Source: Gemmatimonadota bacterium (GTDB taxonomy: Bacteria > Gemmatimonadota > Gemmatimonadetes > Gemmatimonadales > GWC2-71-9). Taken from it: DNA of 28,890 nucleotides. The stretch spans positions 1 to 28,890 of the forward strand of contig QHTW01000050.1 of assembly GCA_003220955.1 (NCBI GenBank), in the 5' to 3' direction. The notes below the pieces were generated by a model. That model did not search any database and had not been told where the DNA came from. It saw only the letters and a program-made list of their open reading frames with translations. Of this stretch, positions 15,635-24,229 are shown in pieces; the stretch's first letter is position 1; every line of letters begins with the position of its first letter. The translations under genes and the position numbers were made by a program.

Positions 15635-16415
15635 TCTCGTCTTTCTCGTTCTTGATGTCGACCAGCAGGTCGGCCGCGTCCTTCTTGTACTGCGCGTCCA
15701 TGACGTCGCCCTCCCGCAACGTCGCGATCACCTTACACTGCTCGCGCGCCTTCGAATACTTCCCGAGGTCGGTGTAGACCTCGGCCAATTCGAGCCGGTG
15801 ATAGATGTGATCGGGGGCGATGGCGACGGCGCGCTCCAGGTGCCGCACCGCATCGTCCCAGTTGGCCTTGTCCATGAAGCCGCCGCCGAACAACGCCTTC
15901 GCGAAAAAGCGCTGAATCCCGGACAGCCGCTTCACTTCGGCGTGCCAGGCGCCGAGGACGTGGTGCGCCAGATCGTAGTTGGAATCGATCTGGACCGCGC
16001 GGGTCGCTTCGTCGAAGATGATCTTCGCGTACCGCACGCGCTCTTTGCTGCCTTTGGTGCGTGACAGCCGGCCCAACACCATCGCGAGCGCGTAATGCCC
16101 ATCGGGCCGCGTGGAATCGGCTCGAATCGCGCGCTCGGCGTAGCCGCGGCCCACGGAATACAGGCTATCCCGGCGGCGCTTGAGGGAATCCTCATTGCCC
16201 TGTATTTGTTTGGCGACGTCGGCGATCGCCCGCGCCGCCTTCCAGTTCGCCTCGTAGGACATCGAGTCGCCGGCCAGGGCCGCCTGGTAGTGCCGCAGTT
16301 GAACGTCCGGATGCATCAGGCCGGCGCTGTCGCCGGCGGCGATGTGTTGGGCTACTGTTTGGGCGGCGAGATTCGGCGCGACGAGCGACGCGAGCAGGCA
16401 GAGTGAAAGGCGCAT
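15630..16415 (-). CDS. Secreted TPR-repeat protein
   Basis: A 261-residue protein. Signal peptide MRLSLCLLASLVAPNLAAQ is followed by a helical TPR-like body: QLRHYQAALAGDSMSYEANWKAARA, ERAIRADSTRPDGHYALAMVLGRL, AVQIDSNYDLAHHVLGAWHAEV, and AVRHLERAVAIAPDHIYHRLELAEVYTDLGKYSKA as the clearest unit. The arrangement resembles RMD-like TPR proteins, including the FFAKALFGG stretch between repeats. It is probably periplasmic or outer-membrane-associated scaffolding. ATG at 16415 lies only 6 bases from the divergent phosphorylase ATG. Confidence 0.8.
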   Translation of the reverse strand: MRLSLCLLASLVAPNLAAQTVAQHIAAGDSAGLMHPDVQLRHYQAALAGDSMSYEANWKAARAIADVAKQIQGNEDSLKRRRDSLYSVGRGYAERAIRADSTRPDGHYALAMVLGRLSRTKGSKERVRYAKIIFDEATRAVQIDSNYDLAHHVLGAWHAEVKRLSGIQRFFAKALFGGGFMDKANWDDAVRHLERAVAIAPDHIYHRLELAEVYTDLGKYSKAREQCKVIATLREGDVMDAQYKKDAADLLVDIKNEKDET

Positions 16416-16421
16416 GAAACA

Positions 16422-17720
16422 ATGATCGTGGTGCCCTTGATCGAGCGCAAGCGTGATGGCGGAGTGCTGACTCCGGAAGAATGGTCGGCACTCGTCGCGG
16501 AGTATACTGCGGGCCGCATTCCCGATTACCAGATCGCCGCATTGTTGATGGCGGTCTTCATGCGCGGCCTCGAGCGCCAGGAGCTCGCCGCGCTCACCGA
16601 TGCAATGCTCGCCTCGGGCGATCGCCTGTCGTTCGACGGGGGGGGCTTCAAGGTGCCGCGCATCGACAAACACTCGACCGGTGGCGTGGGCGACAAGGTC
16701 TCGCTCGTGCTCGGCCCGCTCGTGGCAGCGTGCGGCATCGCGGTGCCGATGATGTCGGGTCGCGGTCTGGGGCATACCGGTGGCACGCTCGACAAGCTCG
16801 AAGCGATTCCGGGATTTCGCACCAGCCTGTCACTCGCCGAAGCCAAGGCGCAGGTGCAAAGACTCGGCTGCGTCCTGATCGGCCAGACGGCGGAAATCGC
16901 GCCCGCCGATCGCAAGCTCTACGCGCTGCGCGACGTCACCGCGACCGTCGAGTCGATTCCGTTGATCTCGGCGAGCATCATGTCGAAGAAGCTCGCCGAA
17001 GGGCTGAACGGGCTCGTACTCGACGTGAAAAACGGGAGCGGCGCCTTTCTGCCCGAGGTGGACCGCGGCCTCGAGCTCGCGAAGACCATGATCGCGCTCG
17101 GCGAGGATCGCGGCTGCCCCACGGTCGCGCTCATCACGGCCATGGACCGGCCTCTCGGCCGCGCGTGCGGCAATGTGCTGGAGACCGAAGAGGCGATTCT
17201 CGCGCTGCGTGGCGAGGGACCACCCGATCTGCTCGAGGTCACTTACGCGCTGGGTGTCGAGATGCTGATCCAGGGCGGCATCGAGAAGAACACGAAGAAG
17301 GCGCGTAAGAAGCTCGAGACCTCGATCGAGTCCGGGCTGGCGGCCGAGAAGTTCGAGCAGATCATCGAGGCGCAGGGCGGCAACCCGGTGGAGGTCTACG
17401 CAGCGCCGCGCACCGGGGTGGTGCAGCGCGTCGAGCCGCGCACGATCGGCCGGGCCATCATCGCCCTCGGCGGCGGCCGCCGGACCGTCGAGGACACGAT
17501 CGATCCCACCGTGGGATTCGTGATCACGGCCAAACCCGGCGACAAGGTGCTCGAAGGGGAGCCGATCGCGTCGGTGTTCGCGAAGGATCCCGACGGGATC
17601 CGCACCGGTTTCGAGGCGCTGGCCCAGGCCATCGTCATCGGTGACAAGCTCACGCACAAGCCACTCCCGCTCGTGTCACATCGCGTGACCCGAGCGGGAG
17701 TTGAAAAACTGGGCGTCTAG
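16422..17720 (+). CDS. Pyrimidine-nucleoside (thymidine) phosphorylase
   Basis: A 432-residue enzyme that splits thymidine or uridine with phosphate to give the base and (deoxy)ribose-1-phosphate in nucleoside salvage. The phosphate-binding signature KHSTGGVGDKVSLVLGPLVA and the family motif MSGRGLGHTGGTLDKLEAIPG are intact. The N-terminal LIERKRDGGVLTPEEW and the C-terminal lobe GFVITAKPGDKVLEGEPIASVFA match. The length is standard for Pdp/DeoA. Whether it prefers thymidine only or is broad (Pdp) cannot be told. A run of eight G codes FDGGGF (16638-16645). The C-terminal codons run into the TCTAGACG repeat, which supplies the TAG stop. Confidence 0.93.
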   Translation: MIVVPLIERKRDGGVLTPEEWSALVAEYTAGRIPDYQIAALLMAVFMRGLERQELAALTDAMLASGDRLSFDGGGFKVPRIDKHSTGGVGDKVSLVLGPLVAACGIAVPMMSGRGLGHTGGTLDKLEAIPGFRTSLSLAEAKAQVQRLGCVLIGQTAEIAPADRKLYALRDVTATVESIPLISASIMSKKLAEGLNGLVLDVKNGSGAFLPEVDRGLELAKTMIALGEDRGCPTVALITAMDRPLGRACGNVLETEEAILALRGEGPPDLLEVTYALGVEMLIQGGIEKNTKKARKKLETSIESGLAAEKFEQIIEAQGGNPVEVYAAPRTGVVQRVEPRTIGRAIIALGGGRRTVEDTIDPTVGFVITAKPGDKVLEGEPIASVFAKDPDGIRTGFEALAQAIVIGDKLTHKPLPLVSHRVTRAGVEKLGV

Positions 17721-17745
17721 ACGTCTAGACGTTTAGACGTCTAGG
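17714..17745. repeat. TCTAGACG octamer repeat between pdp-like gene and gyrB
   Basis: About four tandem units of the 8-bp self-complementary sequence TCTAGACG, one with T in place of C. It gives the TAG stop of the phosphorylase (17718-17720) and, through the TTTAGACG unit, the TAA stop of gyrB (17733-17735). The array can fold into hairpins on either strand. Related arrays occur at 21122-21141 and 21207-21228. Confidence 0.75.
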
Positions 17746-18656
17746 TTCTTCACGAACTTCGCGTTTTCCTCGATGAACTTGCGGCGCGGCTCGACCTCGT
17801 CGCCCATCAGTGTCTCGAACAGCTGCGACGCCTCGAGCGCGTCCTCCATCGTCACCTTGAGCAGCGTGCGCTTGGCGGGGTCCATCGTGGTGTCGCGCAG
17901 CTGGTCGGGGTTCATTTCACCGAGCCCCTTGTAGCGGCTGACGCTGACCGTCGACTTGCTCTCCGCGCCGTTGGTCAGGCGCTTCACGTACGTGTCGCGC
18001 TCCTTCTCGTCGTAGGCGTAGAACTCTTTGGACACGCGGAAGAGCGGCGGCTGGGCGATGTAGATGTAGCCCACGTCGATCAGCTGCTTCATCTCTTTAT
18101 AGAAGAAGGTGAGCAGCAGCGTACGGATGTGCGCGCCGTCCACATCGGCGTCGGTCATGATGATGATCTTGTGGTAGCGCGCTTCGTCGACCTTGAAGTC
18201 ATCGCCCACTCCCGTGCCGATCGCCGTGATCATCGTGCGGATTTCCTCGTTGGACAGAATCTTGTCGATCCGCGCCTTCTGCACGTTCAGGATCTTGCCG
18301 CGCAGCGGCAGGATCGCCTGATAGCTGCGGTCGCGCCCCATCTTCGCCGATCCGCCTGCGGAGTCGCCCTCGACGAGATAGATCTCGCACAGCTTCGGGT
18401 CGGTGAGTGAGCAGTCGGCGAGCTTGCCGGGCAGGAGGCCGGCGTCGAGGCCGCTCTTCTTGCGCACCAGCTCGCGCGCCTTGCGGGCCGCCTCGCGGGC
18501 CCGGGCCGCGCTCACCGCCTTGGCGATGATCGATCGCGCGACGCTCGGGTTCTTGTCGAAGAAGGCGCCGAGGGCTTCGTTGACGACGGTCTTGACGATG
18601 CCTTCGACTTCGGAGTTGCCGAGCTTGGTCTTGGTCTGACCCTCGAACTGCGGGTT
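17733..18656 (-). pseudogene. gyrB: DNA gyrase subunit B, C-terminal part (out of frame with N-terminal part)
   Basis: This frame continues GyrB from NPQFEGQTKTKLGNSEVEGI to the terminal ENAKFVKNLDV. It holds the rest of the transducer domain and the TOPRIM/B' region with EGDSAGGSAKMGRD, DADVDGAHIRTLLLTFFY, YIAQPPLF and QRYKGLGEMNPDQL. All TOPRIM acidic residues are present. It is joined to the N-terminal part only by a frame change at about 18657-18660, and roughly 29 codons around the highly conserved GEDVREGL motif are missing there. On its own the first usable start is a GTG at 18515, inside the TOPRIM-proximal region. See the N-terminal entry and the finding for interpretation. Confidence 0.85.
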
Positions 18657-19596
<940 letters not shown>

Positions 19597-19603
19597 CAAG
19601 TTC

Positions 19604-19927
19604 CTAACGTGAAAGAAGCCAACGAATCGTGCTGATGCGCCCGGGACCGCGTCCCGCGTTCACGCGGGCGATGATGTCGGGCGTCATCAGCTGCAGCTCG
19701 TTCATCCACGAGCTGGTCGCCACGCGCACGAACAACACGCCATCGGGCGTGATGCATTCGGGGGTGGCGACGGCAGCGATCTGCGGACCTACCAGGCGGG
19801 GCCAGTCGGGAATCATCTGCGCCTGGCCCACGCGCCGCGCCAAACCGGCCCGTTTCAGGTACCCCTCGAGGGCCTCCGAAACAGCGACGGGACGGCTCTG
19901 TTTGGGGCGTTCCGAGCGGTCGGTCAC
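19604..19927 (-). CDS. DciA-like DUF721 protein
   Basis: A 107-residue DUF721 protein. The core LARRVGQAQMIPDWPRLVGPQIAAVATPECI, then DGVLFVRVATSSWMNELQLMTPDII, is the typical DciA/DUF721 pattern with its invariant W-x-x-x-V/L-G and W-M-x-E-L residues. DciA is the ancestral loader of the replicative helicase DnaB. In many bacteria DUF721 genes sit beside recF/gyrB, as here (7 bases before gyrB), so the two replication genes are very likely co-transcribed. Start is GTG 19927, one base from the predicted transcription start. Confidence 0.82.
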   Translation of the reverse strand: MTDRSERPKQSRPVAVSEALEGYLKRAGLARRVGQAQMIPDWPRLVGPQIAAVATPECITPDGVLFVRVATSSWMNELQLMTPDIIARVNAGRGPGRISTIRWLLSR

Positions 19928-19934
19928 AGCCTCA

Positions 19935-19963
19935 AAAATAGCCGGAAGTTATTGTCCTGTCAA
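19935..19963 (-). promoter_or_regulatory. Strong leaderless-type promoter of dciA-gyrB
   Basis: On the minus strand TTGACA (perfect -35, 19958-19963), 17-base spacer, TATTTT (-10, 19935-19940). The -10 ends 7 bases before the GTG start codon at 19927, so the mRNA should start within a base or two of that codon. Confidence 0.75.
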
Positions 19964-19984
19964 CAGTTAAGGGTGTAGCGGAAG

Positions 19985-20329
19985 TTACGGTACGACCACG
20001 ACGTAGGTGTCCCGTTGGGTCTCGAAAGCGGCCACATCACGCGCCCGAAACGACATGGGGATGTGGGTCCCAGCCTGCTGCCCCGAGGGGATGATGAAGC
20101 GATACGTCGCGGTGAATCCCGGGGAGAACCCGCCGCCGTGGACCTGCTACTCGGATCCCACGGTCACCGAGACCGAGTCGATGCCGTCGGGATCGACGAC
20201 GTGGACGCTGCCGGAAACTGTATCGGTGCGGCTCGAAACGACCGTCGTGTCATCGATCGTGAAAGACACTTGCGGCGGCCCGGGCCTGTCCCGTTCAGTG
20301 ACGCACGCGGTGTTTGCCCCGAGCAGCAG
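19985..20329 (-). pseudogene. Ig-like lipoprotein gene interrupted by an in-frame TAG
   Basis: The frame after the hydratase reads VLLLGANTAC (short lipoprotein signal with a Cys), then QVSFTIDDTTVVSS and GSVHVVDPDGIDSVSVTVGSE. It meets TAG at 20147-20149 and continues in the same frame for 54 more codons (QVHGGGFSPGFTATYRF, then FRARDVAAFETQRD, ending YVVVVP and TAA at 19985). Both sides of the TAG read as one Ig-like beta domain, so a nonsense change (for example from CAG or TAC) or a base error is likely. The start is unclear: CTG at 20329 is the first candidate and the open frame continues into the hydratase. Confidence 0.6.
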
Positions 20330-20331
20330 GA

Positions 20332-21088
20332 CTAGCGTCCCTGAAATTTGGCCGAGCGCTTTTCCAAGCTGGGTCGCGGCGAGCAAACCAAAGTGATTCG
20401 CCTCGAGCAGCAGTCCTTCGTCGAGGCTCATCTCGAGCCCCTGATCGACGGCTTCCATCGCCAGGCGTACGGCGAGCGGTCCCATCGCGAGGATCCCCCG
20501 CAGCATTTTCTCGGACTCGGCGAGCAAATCGGCGGCGGGTACCACTTTGTTGACGAGCCCGATGCGGTACGCTTCCTGGGCATCGATCGTCTCGCCCGTC
20601 AGGATCAGCTGCATGGCGACACCCTTGCCGACGAGGCGCGGCAGCCGCTGGGTGCCGCCGTACCCGGGCGCGATGCCGAGCTTCACCTCGGGCTGTCCGA
20701 ACTTCGCGTTCTCGCTGGCAATGCGGATGTGGCACGCCATGGCCAGCTCGCAGCCGCCGCCGAGCGCGAATCCGTTGATCGCGGCGATGACCGGCTTGCC
20801 GCAGGTCTCGAGTCGCCGCAGGACACCCTGTCCCCGCTGGGCGCGCGCCTTGCCGTCGAACGGCCCTTGGCGCGAGAGATCCGCGATATCGGCGCCGGCG
20901 ACGAAGGATTTGGGGCCCGCGCCCGTCAGGATCGCGCCCTTGATGTCGGACTGAGTCGCAATGCGTTCGGCGGCATCGGCCAGCTCGAGCATCACGTGAT
21001 CGTTCAGGGCGTTGAGCTTATCGGGACGGTTGATGGTCACGAACGCGATGCCGTCTCTTGGTTCGAAAAGCAGTGTTTGGTAGTTCAT
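20332..21088 (-). pseudogene. Enoyl-CoA hydratase (crotonase), frameshifted near C-terminus
   Basis: Crotonase-fold enzyme for hydration of 2-enoyl-CoA in beta-oxidation or short-chain acyl-CoA metabolism. The CoA/oxyanion motifs are GAGPKSFVAGADIADL and NGFALGGGCELAMAC (catalytic Glu). The second Glu is in GQPEVKLGIAPGYGGTQRLPRLVG. Start ATG 21088. The frame is normal through LLLEANHFGLLAATQ. The expected ending (LEKRSAKFQGR and TAG, 20367-20332) is then found in another frame, with about ten family residues missing between. As sequenced, the frame instead runs into the downstream lipoprotein, to a TAG at 20147. The body of the enzyme, including both Glu residues, is intact. Confidence 0.85.
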
Positions 21089-21110
21089 GCGCCAGAATCC
21101 TAAGGCTAGG

Positions 21111-21239
21111 ACATGCAAAAGCTAGACGTCTAGACGTCTAGCGGGCATTGGGTTGGAGTCTGTAGGACAACACCGCAGTGGCAGTCCTCTTGCTACTTAC
21201 TACCGCCACTAGACGTGTCGCCGTCTAGTCTTTGCATGT
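21111..21239. repeat. Imperfect 34-bp inverted repeat with TCTAGACG units in a divergent gap
   Basis: Arm 21111-21144 and arm 21206-21239 pair at 28 of 34 positions. The outer ends are ACATGCAAA and the inner parts contain CTAGACG and ACGTCTAG. The left arm also holds a short tandem array of the octamer seen after gyrB. The arms enclose 61 unremarkable bases. It fills the gap between the hydratase and mtnA and may be a small non-autonomous element or a two-sided regulatory site. Confidence 0.65.
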
Positions 21240-21247
21240 GCTCACAG

Positions 21248-21253
21248 TAGGTT
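21248..21253 (+). promoter_or_regulatory. Possible -10 box of mtnA
   Basis: TAGGTT ends 7 bases before the GTG start at 21261, the spacing seen at other genes here. No good -35 is visible. Confidence 0.3.
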
Positions 21254-21260
21254 CTGTCTC

Positions 21261-22286
21261 GTGCCAATACAGGCAATCTCATGGTCGCCGGGCGGCGCCG
21301 TGCGCATCATCGATCAACGCGCTCTTCCTGAGGCCGAGATCACGCGCGACCTCGAGAGTGCCGAGTCGGTCGCGGACGCGATCCGGCAACTGCAGGTGCG
21401 CGGTGCGCCACTGATCGGCATCGCGGCCGCGATGGGCCTGGTGGCCGGTATGCGGGAGCAGCGAACCGTGGCGCGCGCGGAGTATTTGTCGCGCCTGAAG
21501 GAGCTCGCGTCGCTGCTCGGCGCCGCGCGGCCGACGGCGGTCAACCTGCGCTGGGCACTCGACCGCATGCTGCGCGTCGCCGAGGTGACCTCGGGCGGTG
21601 GGGCTGAGCTGTGGGAACGGCTGCGGGTCGAGGCGACGACGATCTGGGAGGAGGATCGCGCGATGTGCCGCAAGATCGGCGAGCATGGCCTGACGATTCT
21701 CCCCGATGGCGCCAGTGTCCTGACCCATTGCAACACGGGCGCGCTCGCCACCGGAGGGATCGGAACCGCGCTCGCGCCGATCTATCTCGCGCACGAAAAA
21801 GGCCGCAAAGTCCACGTCTATGTGGACGAGACGCGGCCGCTGCTGCAGGGTTCACGTCTCACCGCCTGGGAGCTGATGCATGCAGGAATTTCGTGCGCGC
21901 TCATCACGGACGCGGCTGCGGCCACGCTGATGCGACAAGCGAAAGTGGACGTAGTTCTCGTGGGAGCGGACCGCATCTGTGCCAATGGCGATTTTGCGAA
22001 CAAGATCGGCACCTATGGCCTCGCGGTGCTGGCGCGTCATCACGGCGTCCCGTTCTACTGCGCCGCACCCTGGTCCAGCGTCGACGTCACGCTCGCGGAG
22101 GGTGACTTGATCCCGATCGAACAACGGGCGCCGGCCGAGGTCACCGTCATGGCCGGCCGGCCGACGGCCCCCGAAGGGATGCCTGCGCTCAATCCCGCGT
22201 TCGACGTCACGCCGGCGCGCTACGTGACGGGATTCATCACCGATCGCGGCATCGTTCAACCCCCGTTCTCGGAGTCCGTCAGATGA
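21261..22286 (+). CDS. mtnA: Methylthioribose-1-phosphate isomerase
   Basis: A 341-residue isomerase of the methionine salvage pathway that converts 5-methylthioribose-1-phosphate to methylthioribulose-1-phosphate. Family motifs are QVRGAPLIGIAAAMGL, the catalytic Cys157 in LTHCNTGALATGGIGTAL, VYVDETRPLLQGSRLTAWEL, and the catalytic Asp237 in VGADRICANGDFANKIGTY. It ends with the usual NPAFDVTPARYVTGFITDRG. GTG at 21261 gives the standard N-terminus. No other salvage genes are in the window. The stop overlaps the glpK ATG (ATGA). Confidence 0.94.
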   Translation: MPIQAISWSPGGAVRIIDQRALPEAEITRDLESAESVADAIRQLQVRGAPLIGIAAAMGLVAGMREQRTVARAEYLSRLKELASLLGAARPTAVNLRWALDRMLRVAEVTSGGGAELWERLRVEATTIWEEDRAMCRKIGEHGLTILPDGASVLTHCNTGALATGGIGTALAPIYLAHEKGRKVHVYVDETRPLLQGSRLTAWELMHAGISCALITDAAAATLMRQAKVDVVLVGADRICANGDFANKIGTYGLAVLARHHGVPFYCAAPWSSVDVTLAEGDLIPIEQRAPAEVTVMAGRPTAPEGMPALNPAFDVTPARYVTGFITDRGIVQPPFSESVR

Positions 22287-23758
22287 CCGCTGTCCTCGCA
22301 CTCGATCAGGGAACGACAGGCTCCACGGCACTCGTCCTGAGCGCCGACGGCCGCGTGGTCGGCCGCGGCTACCGGGAGTTCACGCAGCACTTCCCCTCGC
22401 CGGGCGAAGTGGAGCACGACGCCGAGGAAATCCTGCGCGTTACGATCGACGCCGCGCGCGAGGCGATCGCGCAGGCGAAAGTAACGCCGCAGGCCATCGG
22501 GATCACGAACCAGCGTGAGACAATTTGTGTGTGGGAGCGCGCGACCGGCCACGCCGTACACCGCGCCATCGTCTGGCAGGATCGCCGCACCGCGGCACGC
22601 TGCGCGCAGCTGGAGAAACTGAAGAAGGGCGCGCTCGTGAAGTCGCGCACCGGTCTCGTCCTCGATCCCTACTTCTCCGCGACCAAGATCGAGTGGTTGC
22701 TCGAGCACGTGAAAGGCTTGCGCAAGCGCGCCAAGGACGGCGACGTCGTATTCGGCACGATCGATAGCTGGCTCATCTCCCGGCTCACGAACGGGAAGAC
22801 CTTCGCGACCGATCACACGAACGCCTCGCGCACGATGTTGTACGACATCGGCAAGCGGGTGTGGGATCGCGAGCTGCTGGCGCTCTTCGGCGTGCCGCGC
22901 GACGCCCTCCCTGAGGTCCGCACCTCGAGCGGCGACTTCGGAACCGCCGCGGCGGAGCATTTCGGGACGGAGCTGCCGATCCGCGGTGTGGCCGGGGACC
23001 AGCAGGCTGCCCTGTTCGGCCAGGGTTGCTGGCAGCCGGGGCAGGCGAAGAATACGTACGGCACCGGCGCATTCCTCTTGCTCAACACGGGAAAGAAGCG
23101 CGCCATTTCCAAACGTGGCCTCCTCACCACGCTGGCCTGCGGCCCGCGGGGCGAGCCGGTATTCGCGCTCGAAGGCAGCGTTTTCATCGCCGGCGCCGCG
23201 ATGCAATGGCTGCGGGACGGCCTGGGAATCATCGCCCGGGCCGCGGAATCGGAGCCATTGGCGCGCAGCGTCGCGGACACGGGCGGCGTCTACTTCGTGC
23301 CCGCGTTCGTCGGCCTCGGCGCACCGCACTGGGAGCCCAACGCCCGCGGCACGATCGTCGGCCTGACGCGCGGCAGCAATCGCGCGCATCTCGTGCGCGC
23401 CGCGCTCGAGGCGATGGCGTTCAGCACCAAGGACGTCCTCGACGCCATGCTGGCGGACGCCAAACTCAAATTGGCGAGTCTTCTGGTCGACGGCGGCGCG
23501 GCGGCGAACGACTGGCTCATGCAGTTTCAGGCCGACGTCCTTGGTGTCCGAGTCGCGCGTCCCGATCTCGTCGAGACGACCGCACTGGGTGCTGCCGGCC
23601 TCGCCGGACTGGGCGCCGGACTCTGGAAGTCGGCGGACGATTTTCTTGCCGGCCGGCAGTTCACGACGTTTGCGCCGGGTCCGCAGCGCCGCGCGGTGCA
23701 GGCGCGCGCTGCCGAGTGGCACCGGGCGGTGGAGACGGCGCTGCACTGGGCAGGATGA
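22283..23758 (+). CDS. glpK: Glycerol kinase
   Basis: A 491-residue FGGY kinase that phosphorylates glycerol to sn-glycerol-3-phosphate. The N-terminal phosphate-1 motif is LALDQGTTGSTALVL. The glycerol-binding ITNQRETICVWER and IVWQDRRTA are intact, as is the catalytic Asp in IRGVAGDQQAALFGQGC. The ATP-binding KNTYGTGAFLLLNTG and FVGLGAPHWEPNARGTIVGLTRG match. The length is standard. It is coupled to both neighbours by 4-base overlaps, an unusual pairing with a methionine-salvage enzyme. No glycerol facilitator or glpD gene is seen nearby. Confidence 0.96.
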   Translation: MTAVLALDQGTTGSTALVLSADGRVVGRGYREFTQHFPSPGEVEHDAEEILRVTIDAAREAIAQAKVTPQAIGITNQRETICVWERATGHAVHRAIVWQDRRTAARCAQLEKLKKGALVKSRTGLVLDPYFSATKIEWLLEHVKGLRKRAKDGDVVFGTIDSWLISRLTNGKTFATDHTNASRTMLYDIGKRVWDRELLALFGVPRDALPEVRTSSGDFGTAAAEHFGTELPIRGVAGDQQAALFGQGCWQPGQAKNTYGTGAFLLLNTGKKRAISKRGLLTTLACGPRGEPVFALEGSVFIAGAAMQWLRDGLGIIARAAESEPLARSVADTGGVYFVPAFVGLGAPHWEPNARGTIVGLTRGSNRAHLVRAALEAMAFSTKDVLDAMLADAKLKLASLLVDGGAAANDWLMQFQADVLGVRVARPDLVETTALGAAGLAGLGAGLWKSADDFLAGRQFTTFAPGPQRRAVQARAAEWHRAVETALHWAG

Positions 23759-24222
23759 GGCCCATTATTGCGGTGATTGGAGGCGGTACCTGCTCCGCCG
23801 AGGAAATGGCGCTGGCGGTAGAAACCGGCCGGCTGCTCGCCGAGCGCGGTGCGGTTCTGGTATGCGGCGGGCTGAGCGGCGTGATGGAGGGCGCGGCGCG
23901 GGGCGCGCAAACAAACGGCGGCGTGACCGTCGGCATCTTACCGGGAGCCGATCCCGCCGCGGCCAACCGCTATATCGACGTTCCGCTCGCGACCGGGCTC
24001 GGCGAGATGCGCAATTTTCTGATCGTGCGCACGGCGCACGCCCTCATCGCCATCGGTGGCGGTGTGGGAACGTTGTCCGAGATCGCGCTCGCGCAGCGCA
24101 TCGGCAAGCCCGTGGTCGGTCTTCAGGATTCCTTCAGGAACGCCGTCGATATTCCACGGGTCGAGAGTGCCGCGGACGCCGTACGGTGGGCGCTGGAGCG
24201 TGCTCGCGACGGAGTGGTATAA
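23755..24222 (+). CDS. LOG-like Rossmann-fold nucleotide-binding protein (TIGR00725 type)
   Basis: A 155-residue protein of the SLOG/LOG superfamily. IIAVIGGGTCSAEEMALAVETG begins the fold, LVCGGLSGVMEGAARGA follows, and EMRNFLIVRTAHALIAIGGGVGTLSEIALA contains the phosphate-binding GGGxGTxxE motif. The true cytokinin-hydrolase LOG motif is PGGxGTxxE; here the first residue is Ile-Gly rather than Pro-Gly, so phosphoribohydrolase activity is uncertain. ATG at 23755 overlaps the glpK stop. Its TAA (24220-24222) lies inside the TATAAT box of the next gene. Confidence 0.8.
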   Translation: MRPIIAVIGGGTCSAEEMALAVETGRLLAERGAVLVCGGLSGVMEGAARGAQTNGGVTVGILPGADPAAANRYIDVPLATGLGEMRNFLIVRTAHALIAIGGGVGTLSEIALAQRIGKPVVGLQDSFRNAVDIPRVESAADAVRWALERARDGVV

Positions 24223-24223
24223 T
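24218..24223 (+). promoter_or_regulatory. Perfect -10 box of the ccm operon
   Basis: TATAAT ends 6 bases before the ccmE ATG and contains the stop codon of the preceding gene. The -35 is weak (TGGAGC, 24194-24199, 18-base spacer). The position predicts a leaderless ccm mRNA independent of the mtnA-glpK unit. Confidence 0.6.
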
Positions 24224-24229
24224 ACGAAC

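Noticed and set aside
18199..18656. Programmed frameshift in gyrB
   Set aside because: About 29 conserved residues are missing as well as the frame changing, and no slippery sequence is seen. A simple ribosomal shift would not restore the protein.
20147..20149. TAG recoded as an amino acid
   Set aside because: TAG is used as the ordinary stop by several intact genes in the window (tldE, V4R, M24 peptidase, TPR, ccmE, phosphorylase), so genome-wide recoding is implausible.
20147..21088. A true fusion of enoyl-CoA hydratase and an Ig-like lipoprotein
   Set aside because: The normal hydratase C-terminus with its own stop is present in another frame, and the lipoprotein half begins with its own signal-like segment, so the continuous frame is a by-product of a frameshift.
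22256..23746. Long minus-strand open frame opposite glpK
   Set aside because: Its composition is arginine-rich with no recognisable motif, and the plus strand encodes a full glycerol kinase.
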